Shown piece after piece: positions 1 to 6,580 of a DNA stretch of 6,580 nucleotides. The position numbers and the translations under genes were made by a program. The notes under the pieces were generated by a model that had not been told where the DNA came from, ran no database searches, and saw only the letters and a list, made by a program, of their open reading frames with translations. The DNA comes from Candidatus Dormiibacterota bacterium (GTDB taxonomy: Bacteria; Chloroflexota; Dormibacteria; Aeolococcales; Aeolococcaceae): contig JAFAJR010000382.1 in NCBI GenBank assembly GCA_019236085.1, positions 1 through 6,580 on the forward strand, read 5' to 3'. Position 1 is the first letter of the stretch. Each line of letters begins with the position of its first letter.

Positions 1-1361
<1,361 letters not shown>

Positions 1362-1393
1362 GAGTGGTCCGGTGCTCCGCTGAGTGAGTGAGG

Positions 1394-1418
1394 GGCGACG
1401 GCACACGATGCTGTCGCC
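1394..1418. promoter_or_regulatory. 25-bp dyad in the hppA / CinA-like divergent gap
   Basis: GGCGACGGCA (1394-1403) and TGCTGTCGCC (1409-1418) are inverted around a 5-nt centre, CACGA. Nine of ten positions are Watson-Crick pairs and the tenth is G·T. Read as rightward RNA this is a 10-bp stem with one G·U pair; read leftward the odd position is an A·C mismatch. It lies 27 nt before the CinA-like start and 33 nt before the hppA start. A DNA operator for one or both genes, or an RNA hairpin in the CinA-like leader, are both possible. The function is not shown by the sequence. Confidence 0.5.
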
Positions 1419-1431
1419 ACCGTCGGGCGCG

Positions 1432-1437
1432 CAGGAT
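1432..1437 (+). promoter_or_regulatory. Ribosome binding site of the CinA-like gene
   Basis: CAGGAT contains AGGA (1433-1436), 8 nt before GTG 1445. It is what favours GTG 1445 over an in-frame GTG at 1388, which would add 19 arginine-rich residues unlike the family and would run through the dyad at 1394-1418. Confidence 0.55.
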
Positions 1438-1441
1438 TGTA
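1436..1441 (-). promoter_or_regulatory. Possible -10 box for hppA
   Basis: On the minus strand this reads TACAAT, five of six matches to TATAAT, and would give a leader of about 68 nt including the dyad at 1394-1418. No convincing -35 box lies 16-18 nt upstream (GGCGCA at 1459-1464). It is a weak proposal only. Confidence 0.2.
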
Positions 1442-1444
1442 CCC

Positions 1445-2269
1445 GTGCCTTACACCTCTGCGCCCACGGTGCTGGTCGCCGTCGGCGACGAGCTGCTCAG
1501 CGGGCACACCCAGGACACCAACTCCAGGCTGCTCGCCACCCGGCTTTTCGAAGCTGGTCACCCGGTGCGGCGCATCGAGGTGGTGGCCGACGACGAGACG
1601 GCAATCGCCGCCGCCATCGCCCGGGCGCTGGCCGAGGACGGCGTCCGGTCGGTCGTGGTCAGCGGAGGCATCGGCCCCACCCCTGACGACCGGACATTCG
1701 CAGCGGTCGCGCTGGCCGTGGGCCGCCCTCTCGAGCTCAACCCGGTGGCCATTGCCCACATCGAAGGGCTGGTGCAGCGGATGCACCAGGCGGGCTGGGT
1801 CGAGACGGCCGAGGTCAGCGAGGCGAACCGCCGCGCCGCCATGGTTCCCGCCGGGGCGACGGTGCTGACCAACCGGCGAGGGATGTCACCGGGCCTGGCA
1901 ATCGACACAGGTGCCGGACAGACCGTGTTCGTCCTCCCCGGCATCCCCCGCGAGCTCAGCACGATCCTCGAGGAGGAGATGCTTCCGGCGTACTTCGGCG
2001 GCGGCGAGGTCCCGTCCGTGCTCGAGTTGCGCTACCAAGCGGTGCCCGAGGCGGAGATGGACGGACCGATGCGGGCCGTCGCCGGAGAGTTCAGCGACGT
2101 CAGCGTCGGCTCGTACCCCCAGACCGACCGCCGGGAGCTCGTGATCCGCTTCCGCGGCCGCGACCCAGCCCGGGTTCAGGAGGCTGCAGCGCGCTTCGGG
2201 ACGCTGCGGCCGGACGGGCCGGCAGAGCGCGTCGTCAGGGAAGGCACGTCCAGCTCCCGGCAAGGGTGA
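1445..2269 (+). CDS. Stand-alone CinA-type MoCF-domain protein (COG1058-like)
   Basis: The protein is a 274-aa cytoplasmic homologue of the N-terminal half of CinA. That half has a molybdopterin-binding (MoCF/MogA) fold and in characterised members hydrolyses ADP-ribose or related nucleotide pyrophosphates. Motifs seen are GDELLSGHTQDTNS at residues 14-27, GGIGPTPDD at 74-82 and LPGIPREL at 164-171, followed by the second region with GSYPQTD (222-228) and LVIRFRGRD (232-240). The C-terminal nicotinamide-nucleotide amidase domain of full-length CinA is absent, so pyridine nucleotide recycling as in CinA cannot be assumed. The start is GTG 1445, behind AGGA; GTG 1470 would begin right at the first strand of the fold and is a less likely alternative. 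The last 12 codons or so overlap the converging downstream gene, and the tail (RPDGPAERVVREGTSSSRQG) shows no family motif. The family call is firm; the substrate is unknown. Confidence 0.9.
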   Translation: MPYTSAPTVLVAVGDELLSGHTQDTNSRLLATRLFEAGHPVRRIEVVADDETAIAAAIARALAEDGVRSVVVSGGIGPTPDDRTFAAVALAVGRPLELNPVAIAHIEGLVQRMHQAGWVETAEVSEANRRAAMVPAGATVLTNRRGMSPGLAIDTGAGQTVFVLPGIPRELSTILEEEMLPAYFGGGEVPSVLELRYQAVPEAEMDGPMRAVAGEFSDVSVGSYPQTDRRELVIRFRGRDPARVQEAAARFGTLRPDGPAERVVREGTSSSRQG

Positions 2270-2792
2270 CGTCAGCCGGCGCCGGCGACGCCGTGCCGCT
2301 GTAGCGGAGCGTCGCCGTGACGGTGCCTGACCAGCCGCCGACGTCGATGGTGAGCCGCCCGGCGTAGGACTCGTAGAGCCGACCCGAGCCGAAGAGGCGC
2401 AGTGCCACCTTCGGTGCGCCGTCTCCGACATCGAGGGCCTGGTGCGGCCAGGGCGCGAGCCGGAATGTCGCCGGCCCCGCATAGCCGCCGTCGACCTCGA
2501 TGTACAGCAGGTATGCGTTGCCGGTTCCATGCAGCAGGTTGATGGCTTCGAAGGTGGAGCGCTGCGTACAGGACTCGGCGGAGAGGCCGTCGACGCAGTC
2601 GTGGACCGAACCGGTGAGGCTCAGGAGTCGCGGCGAACAGCCGCCATCGTCCATAGGCGTTGGCACCGCCGCAACCAGGGCGGCTCGGGAAGGTGTGCTG
2701 CCTGCATGAGGATGCCCGGACACGGCGAACGCGGCCGCCGCGCCCACGATGGCGACAACAAATACCGGCAGGAGGGCGCGCACTCGGCCCAC
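2235..2792 (-). CDS. Hypothetical exported four-cysteine protein
   Basis: This 185-aa protein is of a kind I do not recognise. Residues 1-25 form a typical signal peptide or membrane anchor: MGRVRALL, a hydrophobic run at 8-24, then small residues. There is no lipobox cysteine. The mature part has four cysteines (52, 66, 75, 183), enough for two disulfides, and ends in WTCLP. It is rich in Gly, Thr, Ser and alternating hydrophobic residues (e.g. AGRLTIDVGGWSGTVTATLRYSG, given here as positions 144-166), which suggests a beta-sandwich. An in-frame TAA lies 12 nt before GTG 2792, so translation starts there or at GTG 2783. Neither has a strong ribosome binding site, so a leaderless message is possible. 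The 3' end overlaps the CinA-like gene by 35 bp. The reading frame keeps high GC at third positions, supporting real coding. A secreted or cell-surface location is inferred; no activity is proposed. Confidence 0.75.
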   Translation of the reverse strand: MGRVRALLPVFVVAIVGAAAAFAVSGHPHAGSTPSRAALVAAVPTPMDDGGCSPRLLSLTGSVHDCVDGLSAESCTQRSTFEAINLLHGTGNAYLLYIEVDGGYAGPATFRLAPWPHQALDVGDGAPKVALRLFGSGRLYESYAGRLTIDVGGWSGTVTATLRYSGTASPAPADVTLAGSWTCLP

Positions 2793-2807
2793 CCCGCGAG
2801 CTTAGCC

Positions 2808-2932
2808 CTGAACGGCGTCTGGGTCGTTCAGATCAAGGAAGCGAGCAGCGCAGGGAGGGAGCGTACTTGAGGTACGTGACCGACTGAGCAGCGGAGCTGA
2901 CGCCGAGATGGACGGCTCCAGGCGCCGTTCAG
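2808..2932. repeat. Structured intergenic element closed by a 15-bp inverted repeat
   Basis: The left arm CTGAACGGCGTCTGG (2808-2822) is the inverted partner of CCAGGCGCCGTTCAG (2918-2932), with 14 of 15 exact pairs plus one T·G. Inside are a hairpin, GCGTAC-TTGAG-GTACGT (2861-2877, one G·U at its base), and a shorter one, GCCG-AGATGGA-CGGC (2902-2916), abutting the right arm. CGTTCAG also occurs at 2825-2831, so CTGAACG at 2808-2814 can pair locally or with the far arm. All G·U pairs fall on the plus strand, so a rightward RNA would fold best, although both flanking genes run leftward. The right arm overlaps the cold-shock stop codon. It may be a dispersed REP-like or MITE-like repeat, a structured RNA, or a 3'-end structure. 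No second copy is in this window. No gene was seen in 2793-2928. Confidence 0.5.
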
Positions 2933-3132
2933 CTGGCTTTCTGCAAGTTCCTGGCGCGCGGTCCCTTGGGCGAATCGACAATGTCGAACGTCACGGACTC
3001 ACCTTCCTGCAGCGAATCGAAATCCACCGTGGTGAGCTCGGTGCGGTGAAAGAACACCTCGTTGCCATCATCCGCGCGGACGAAACCGAAGCCACGGTCC
3101 GGGATGATCTTCTTGATGCGGCCAGCGGGCAC
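2929..3132 (-). CDS. Cold-shock-domain protein (CspA family), single domain
   Basis: This 67-aa protein is a small cytoplasmic five-strand beta-barrel that binds single-stranded RNA and DNA. Family members melt mRNA structure and assist translation or transcription antitermination. RNP1 is seen as RGFGFVRA at residues 13-20 and RNP2 as VFFHRT at 26-31, followed by EGESVTFDI and KGPRARNL, which close the barrel. The aromatic pair of the classical KWFN motif is missing: the region reads KKIIPD (7-12), with Ile 9 and Ile 10 in place of Trp and Phe. That is the FFHR-type branch rather than classical CspA. The start is GTG 3132, fixed by GGAGG 7 nt upstream. The gene stands 117 nt after the glycosidase-like gene and probably has its own promoter. 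The 3' end runs into the structured element at 2808-2932. Whether it is cold-induced cannot be told. Confidence 0.95.
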   Translation of the reverse strand: MPAGRIKKIIPDRGFGFVRADDGNEVFFHRTELTTVDFDSLQEGESVTFDIVDSPKGPRARNLQKAS

Positions 3133-3139
3133 AGCAGTT

Positions 3140-3144
3140 CCTCC
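3140..3144 (-). promoter_or_regulatory. Strong ribosome binding site of the cold-shock gene
   Basis: GGAGG on the minus strand sits 7 nt before GTG 3132. It is the best Shine-Dalgarno match in the window, consistent with a highly translated small protein, and it fixes the start. Confidence 0.85.
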
Positions 3145-3178
3145 GGGAAACTCGCTGACAACGGTCGTTCATCGCCAC

Positions 3179-3207
3179 CTCATCGCGCCGTCTGCTTTCC
3201 GTGTCAG
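3179..3207 (-). promoter_or_regulatory. Possible promoter of the cold-shock gene
   Basis: On the minus strand CTGACA (3202-3207; five of six to TTGACA) is followed after exactly 17 nt by GATGAG (3179-3184; three of six to TATAAT). Transcription would start near 3172, giving a leader of about 40 nt. The -10 match is poor, so this is tentative. Confidence 0.3.
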
Positions 3208-3216
3208 CGTCGGAAC

Positions 3217-3248
3217 CGTGGTCGCGCAGGGGGAGCAGCAGCACCACG
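3217..3248 (-). terminator. Weak hairpin just after the glycosidase-like gene
   Basis: CGTGGT (minus strand 3248-3243) directly follows the stop codon and can pair with ACCACG (3222-3217) across a 20-nt loop. There is no T-run after it. It could mark the end of the leftward operon, but six pairs over a wide loop could be chance. Confidence 0.2.
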
Positions 3249-4397
3249 TCAGTGATTGCTGCGTGGGCTCAGCATAGCAGGCATACCCTCATTGCCGGAG
3301 TCCCACGACCGCTGGAGATCGACGAGGCTCTCCGGAAGGCTGCTGTAGTAGTCATCGATGTCGATGTGCGCCGGCCAGGGCTGTGCCGGCTGTCGTTCAG
3401 GTTCGTGCGCCACCTCGGCCGTCCAGCCGGCTCCGAACGACGTCGGCTCGCCATGAACGTTCATCACGCCACGGCGTGCCATGTCGGGGCGGCGATCGAA
3501 TGGCGGCACCGACATCACGCGCTCGTCGCACTCTGCCCACCACATTGCATGCACACCGCTGCATCCCATCTCGACGAGCGACTCGATGGTGTCGCGTGCG
3601 GTGCGCTCTGCTTCTGACCCCTTTCGCTCCGTTGTGCTCACATGTATCGCCAGCGGAACTTCACCGCCACTGAGCCGCAGCGCGAGCTGCGCGAAGAACG
3701 CAGTCCTGGCAATGCCGTGCACCTCGGTGAGATGCATGCGGTCGAGGTCGACGGCAACGCCCAGCGTGTCGACCTCACGTGCCAGCAGCGCAGGGCGCAC
3801 ACCGCGAGCCATCAGGAAATCGTCAGCACCAAGCGTGAGCATGGTCTGCTGGCCATACGCATGGATCGCAGCACTCATTCGGGCGCACCACGAGCGCTGC
3901 TGCTCTGTGCGCCGTGGCCGCATCACGCCTGCGGGGTCGTGGCCCAGGTCCCACATGGCGATCGCCGGATGACCGGCAAAGGCAGAGAGCAGCGATTCGA
4001 TCCACTGCAGCTGCACCTCTGTCAGCAGCGAATCCGTGTACTGGTCCTTCGGTCGGCCGGGCTGCACGACCGCGTCGGTGACAGGGCGCACCACGGAGGC
4101 CCGGGTGTTGACATCTATTGCATACGCCGGCAGCATCACGCAGTCGCCGAGCGCCTGCGCAAACAGCACGGGAACCGTGACGATGCCCTGCTCCCCCGCG
4201 AGGCTCAGAACCGTGTCGAGCTGACGCAGGCGGATGCCGGGGACGCGTCCGGGATGGGGCATGAAGGCGTCCCAGGGCAGCAGCAGACGCAGGGTTCGAA
4301 AGCCTGCGGCGGCCACCGCGGCGATGTCATTGCGCATGCGGTCGGCGTCGAACTCGTGCCACACGTAGGGGCCGACGTCGGCGGCCCACAGCGTCAC
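3249..4397 (-). CDS. Glycoside-hydrolase-like TIM-barrel protein with altered catalytic residues
   Basis: This 382-aa protein has no signal peptide or membrane segment. The N-terminal half follows the pattern of GH5/beta-mannosidase-like barrels (COG3934 type): GPYVWHEFD at residues 9-17, the first helix with VAAAGFRTLRLLLPWDAF (28-45), VTVPVLFAQ (73-81), then HPAIAMWDLGHDP (143-155). The last normally reads WDLGNEP, where Glu is the acid/base; here it is His153-Asp154. The strand that should carry the nucleophile (PVL-x-E-F-G in relatives) reads VPLAIHVSTTE (247-257), with His252/Val253 and no Glu at that position. The last strand, GCSGVHAMWWAECDE (278-292), keeps tryptophans. The protein is therefore fold-related but probably inactive as a classical retaining glycosidase. 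Start GTG 4397 has no good Shine-Dalgarno but keeps the first strand. The gene lies 34 nt after the SDR on the same strand, so it is probably co-transcribed. Its role there is unknown. Confidence 0.85.
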   Translation of the reverse strand: MTLWAADVGPYVWHEFDADRMRNDIAAVAAAGFRTLRLLLPWDAFMPHPGRVPGIRLRQLDTVLSLAGEQGIVTVPVLFAQALGDCVMLPAYAIDVNTRASVVRPVTDAVVQPGRPKDQYTDSLLTEVQLQWIESLLSAFAGHPAIAMWDLGHDPAGVMRPRRTEQQRSWCARMSAAIHAYGQQTMLTLGADDFLMARGVRPALLAREVDTLGVAVDLDRMHLTEVHGIARTAFFAQLALRLSGGEVPLAIHVSTTERKGSEAERTARDTIESLVEMGCSGVHAMWWAECDERVMSVPPFDRRPDMARRGVMNVHGEPTSFGAGWTAEVAHEPERQPAQPWPAHIDIDDYYSSLPESLVDLQRSWDSGNEGMPAMLSPRSNH

Positions 4398-4412
4398 ACC
4401 GCAGTCGACCGG

Positions 4413-4434
4413 TGAGCGTTCCGTGCGACGCTCA
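4413..4434 (-). other. Hairpin over the SDR stop codon
   Basis: TGAGCGT (4413-4419) and ACGCTCA (4428-4434) form a perfect 7-bp stem with an 8-nt loop. On the minus strand the first arm begins with the SDR stop TGA, and the hairpin ends 15 nt before the GTG of the next gene. There is no T-run, so intrinsic termination is unlikely. It could lower expression of the distal gene or protect the 3' end of the upstream message. Confidence 0.4.
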
Positions 4435-5265
4435 GTAGACGAAGAGGTCGATGCCGCCCGCGACAGTGATCACCTGGCCGGTGATGTAGCGCGCCTCCGG
4501 TGAGCAGAGGAAGACGATGGTGTTGGCGATGTCCTCCGGCTCGCCCGGGCTGCGAGTGGCCGTGCGCAGGATCATGCGGTCGTTCATCTTGGGGTTGCCC
4601 ATCCTCCACGCCTCGGTGGCGATGATGCCCGGCGCGATGATGTTGGCGGTGATGCCGTAGCGCGCACCCTCCAGAGCCATCGACTTGCCGAAGCCGATCA
4701 CCGCGGACTTGGTGGCTGCATATGACGCCTGGCCGAAACCGCCGAGCGTTCCTGCCACTGATGCCATGTACACAACACGGCCCCAGCCCTGCTCGCGCAT
4801 GAACGGCCACGCTGCCTTTGTGCAGTTGTACGCGCCGCTGACATTGACCCGGAGGTCGCGGTCCCACAAGTCGTCACTCTGATGCTCGATCTGCGCGATG
4901 TGGTCCAGCGTCCCGGCGTTGTTCACCAGGATGTCGATGGAGCCGAACTCCTCCTTGATGCGCGCGAAGACGTCGCGCACCTGCTCGCGGTCGGTGACGT
5001 CCATCTTGATGGCGGCTGAGCGACGGCCCATGCCGCGTATCTCCTCGCTCGTCTTCTCCGCGTACACAACCTGCTGTGAGGTGAACACCTGGGCGAGCGC
5101 TGACTGCGCCGACTCGGCGGTCTTCTCGAGCTCCGGGTCCGACTCCAGGAGGATGTCGGTGACCACGACGTCGGCGCCGGCCCTGGCAAGTGCCAGGGAG
5201 TCGGCACGGCCCAAGCCGCGCGAACCTCCGGTGACGACCGCGACCTTGCCCGTGAGCTCGAACAC
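4432..5265 (-). CDS. Short-chain dehydrogenase/reductase (classical SDR) with an insertion
   Basis: This 277-aa cytoplasmic enzyme is an NAD(P)-dependent oxidoreductase acting on a hydroxyl or keto group. The Rossmann motif TGGSRGLG is at residues 12-19. Asp37 closes the second strand (VVVTD), which in the family favours NAD(H). NNAG is at 115-118. The catalytic set is Asn141, Ser169, Tyr182 and Lys186 (SYAATK). PG (212-213) and TGQVITVAGG (262-271) are typical C-terminal features, with Ala where Asp is usual. Between the second and third strands (about 38-88) there is roughly 25 more sequence than in FabG-like members, predicted as two helices. The start is GTG 5265, only 3 nt after the acyl-CoA dehydrogenase stop, so translation is probably coupled; the Shine-Dalgarno is weak. 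From context, a 3-hydroxyacyl-CoA dehydrogenase-like role is plausible. FabG-like ketoreductase or alcohol dehydrogenase activity cannot be excluded. Confidence 0.95.
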   Translation of the reverse strand: MFELTGKVAVVTGGSRGLGRADSLALARAGADVVVTDILLESDPELEKTAESAQSALAQVFTSQQVVYAEKTSEEIRGMGRRSAAIKMDVTDREQVRDVFARIKEEFGSIDILVNNAGTLDHIAQIEHQSDDLWDRDLRVNVSGAYNCTKAAWPFMREQGWGRVVYMASVAGTLGGFGQASYAATKSAVIGFGKSMALEGARYGITANIIAPGIIATEAWRMGNPKMNDRMILRTATRSPGEPEDIANTIVFLCSPEARYITGQVITVAGGIDLFVY

Positions 5266-5268
5266 CGC

Positions 5269-6513
5269 TCAGCTCGCTCTGGCGGCGGGACGGACGGGGC
5301 CCTCGTCGCGCACCAGCTTGGGCCGCGCTGTTGCCTGACGCTCCCCCAGGATGAAGCGGCAGATGACGAGCCGCTGGATCTCGGCAGTGCCCTCCCAGAT
5401 CTGGTAGATCTTGGCATCGCGCATCCAGCGCTCCACCGGGTACTCCTTGATGTAGCCGTAGCCGCCCAGGACCTGGACGGCGTCTGTTGTGACCCGCATC
5501 GCCATGTCACCGGCGAAGAGCTTGGCCATCGAACCCTCGCCGCGCGCATAGGGGATGCCGTGCATTGCCATCCAGCCGGCGCGCCAGGTCAGCAGGCGGG
5601 CGGCGTCGATCTCCGTCGCCATGTCGGCCAGCTTGAAAGCGATCGCCTCGTGCTTCGAGATCGGCTTGCCGAACTGGATCCGCTCCTGGGAGTAGTCGCG
5701 GGCGAACTCGAACGCTGCCCGGGCGATGCCGATCGCCGCAGCCGCCACCAGCGGACGGGTGGCTTCCAGCATCAACATCGCGCCGACGGCGCCGGGCCCC
5801 GTGGCGTTGCCGTCCTTGTCGTAGCCCAGCCTGGCCTCCTCCGGGACGAAGCAGTCCTCGAAGATCACCTGGGCCGTGTGGGAGGCGCGCACGCCGAGCT
5901 TGCGCTCCTTGCGTCCCTGACGCATGCCCGGCGTGCCCTTCTCGATGACGAAGCCTGCGATCCCGGCAGGCCCCAGGGACTTGTCGGTGGTGGCGAACGC
6001 CACCTGGATGTCGGCGATGCCGCCGTTGGTGCAGAACTGCTTGGTGCCGTTGAGCACGTAGCCCCCGTCGACCTTGGCGGCGGTGGTCTCGAGCGCCAGC
6101 GAGTCCGAGCCCGAGTTGGGCTCGGTCAGCCCCATCGCGGCAATGCGCAGCTCTTTGGGGTCGGTGAGCTGCCGCACGTATTTCTGCTTCTGCTCCTCGG
6201 TTCCCATGGCGATGATGCCGGCGCCGGCCAGCCCGGTCGCGTTGATCGAGACGGCGATGCCCGCATCACCCCAGGCCAGCTCCTCCTGCAACACGAGCGA
6301 GGTGAGGAGGTCCACCCCCTGGCCGCCGTACTCCTCGGGGAAGCCGGCCGCAGGGTCGAGCCCCAGGTCGTGGGCTTTGCGCATGACCTCCCAGGGGGTC
6401 TCCTCGGTCTCGTCGTAATGGTCGGCCACCGGCCGCATCTCCTTCTCCGCGAACTCGTGGGCGAGCTCACGGATCTCCTCCTGCTCCTGGGTCAGCGAGA
6501 ACTCGAGTGTCAT
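5269..6513 (-). CDS. Acyl-CoA dehydrogenase (FAD-dependent)
   Basis: This 414-aa cytoplasmic flavoenzyme makes the alpha,beta-double bond in an acyl-CoA thioester and passes electrons to an electron-transfer flavoprotein. The three family domains are present in order: helical N-terminus (1-125), middle beta domain with flavin-contacting LTEPNSGSD (129-137) and NGTKQFCTNG (155-164), and C-terminal helices with ERIQFGKPI (277-285), VLGGYGY (348-354) and WEGTAEIQR (373-381). Glu374 is at the position of the catalytic base of short/medium-chain enzymes. The C-terminus has about 25 extra residues rich in Arg, Pro and Ala after RFILGERQ. The start is ATG 6513, with AGGAAG 7 nt upstream overlapping the stop of the preceding gene. 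The gene begins the intact part of a leftward operon with the SDR and the glycosidase-like gene. Chain-length or branched-chain specificity cannot be read from the sequence. Confidence 0.97.
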   Translation of the reverse strand: MTLEFSLTQEQEEIRELAHEFAEKEMRPVADHYDETEETPWEVMRKAHDLGLDPAAGFPEEYGGQGVDLLTSLVLQEELAWGDAGIAVSINATGLAGAGIIAMGTEEQKQKYVRQLTDPKELRIAAMGLTEPNSGSDSLALETTAAKVDGGYVLNGTKQFCTNGGIADIQVAFATTDKSLGPAGIAGFVIEKGTPGMRQGRKERKLGVRASHTAQVIFEDCFVPEEARLGYDKDGNATGPGAVGAMLMLEATRPLVAAAAIGIARAAFEFARDYSQERIQFGKPISKHEAIAFKLADMATEIDAARLLTWRAGWMAMHGIPYARGEGSMAKLFAGDMAMRVTTDAVQVLGGYGYIKEYPVERWMRDAKIYQIWEGTAEIQRLVICRFILGERQATARPKLVRDEGPVRPAARAS

Positions 6514-6520
6514 GGCCTCA

Positions 6521-6526
6521 CTTCCT
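6521..6526 (-). promoter_or_regulatory. Ribosome binding site of the acyl-CoA dehydrogenase gene
   Basis: AGGAAG lies 7 nt before ATG 6513 and shares bases with the TAG stop of the upstream frame (6525-6527). This supports both the start and an operon arrangement. Confidence 0.75.
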
Positions 6527-6580
6527 ATCGTTGCAGCCGGACGGTGGCCCGGCCATTGGTCAGCACACGCTCGCCGCGGT
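6525..6580 (-). CDS. C-terminal end of an upstream gene, possibly MaoC-like hydratase (partial)
   Basis: On the minus strand a frame enters from the right edge and reads RGERVLTNGRATVRLQR before a TAG at 6527-6525. It ends 11 nt before the acyl-CoA dehydrogenase ATG. Third codon positions are mostly G or C, as in the neighbours. The pattern RGE-x-VL-xx-G-x-A-x-V resembles the last strand of hot-dog-fold MaoC-type enoyl-CoA hydratases (commonly NQRGE-x-VL-x-G-x-A-x-V), and such a gene would fit the neighbours. With only 17-18 residues, both the existence and the family are tentative. Confidence 0.45.
   Translation of the reverse strand, partial: RGERVLTNGRATVRLQR

Noticed and set aside
1388..1444. 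Longer CinA-like start at GTG 1388
   Set aside because: It would add 19 Arg/Cys-rich residues unlike the family and run through the dyad; GTG 1445 has AGGA at a good distance.
1886..2530. Minus-strand open frame of about 214 codons across the CinA-like and exported-protein genes
   Set aside because: It overlaps two better supported genes and its translation has no recognisable motif.
2442..2870. Plus-strand open frame entering the structured element
   Set aside because: It is antisense to the exported-protein gene for most of its length and has no ribosome binding site or family pattern.
3197..3215. TTCCG / CGGAA inverted repeat before the cold-shock gene
   Set aside because: Five pairs over a 9-nt loop are easily found by chance, and the site overlaps the proposed -35 region without other support.
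3642..4415. Plus-strand open frame of about 257 codons
   Set aside because: It is antisense to the glycosidase-like gene, whose barrel motifs are clear; the shadow translation is His/Gln/Arg-rich with no domain.
4923..5549. Minus-strand open frame of about 208 codons bridging the SDR and acyl-CoA dehydrogenase
   Set aside because: It is frame-shifted against both enzymes, Ser/Arg-rich and without family features.

Overview
The window is high-GC, tightly packed bacterial DNA. Seven genes are supported with clear limits or a clear start, and the tail of one more gene enters from the right edge. Five of the seven starts are GTG. The GC content, the GTG starts, the actinobacterial look of the proteins and the acyl-CoA dehydrogenase/SDR gene cluster suggest an actinomycetote, perhaps Acidimicrobiia or Thermoleophilia. 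That placement is inference, because no rRNA or other marker gene is present.

Left part (1-2792). A membrane-bound proton-translocating pyrophosphatase gene (hppA) runs leftward off the window edge. It is divergent, across 83 bp, from a rightward gene for a stand-alone CinA-type MoCF/pyrophosphatase-domain protein. The gap holds a strong 25-bp dyad (1394-1418). The CinA-like gene converges on, and overlaps by 35 bp, a leftward gene for a small exported four-cysteine protein of unknown function.

Middle (2793-3248). A leftward cold-shock-domain gene has a very good ribosome binding site. Between it and the exported-protein gene lies a 125-bp structured element (2808-2932) closed by a 15-bp imperfect inverted repeat. 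It has an internal hairpin and two competing pairings for its left arm, and it is the least explained stretch of the window.

Right part (3249-6580). A leftward run, read in transcription order: the last 18 residues of a gene whose C-terminus resembles MaoC-like hydratases; an acyl-CoA dehydrogenase; an NAD(P)-dependent SDR starting 3 nt after the dehydrogenase stop; and a TIM-barrel glycoside-hydrolase-like protein 34 nt after the SDR. The first three would form a module for beta-oxidation-like steps on a CoA thioester (dehydrogenation, hydration, oxidation of the hydroxyl). The fourth is odd company, and its catalytic acids appear to be replaced, so it may be a pseudoenzyme. A 7-bp-stem hairpin over the SDR stop separates it from the core module.

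No tRNA, rRNA, CRISPR, insertion sequence or phage gene was seen. I found no clear new multi-gene system. The most unusual items are the degenerate glycosidase-like protein, the structured intergenic element and the SDR with a long insertion.
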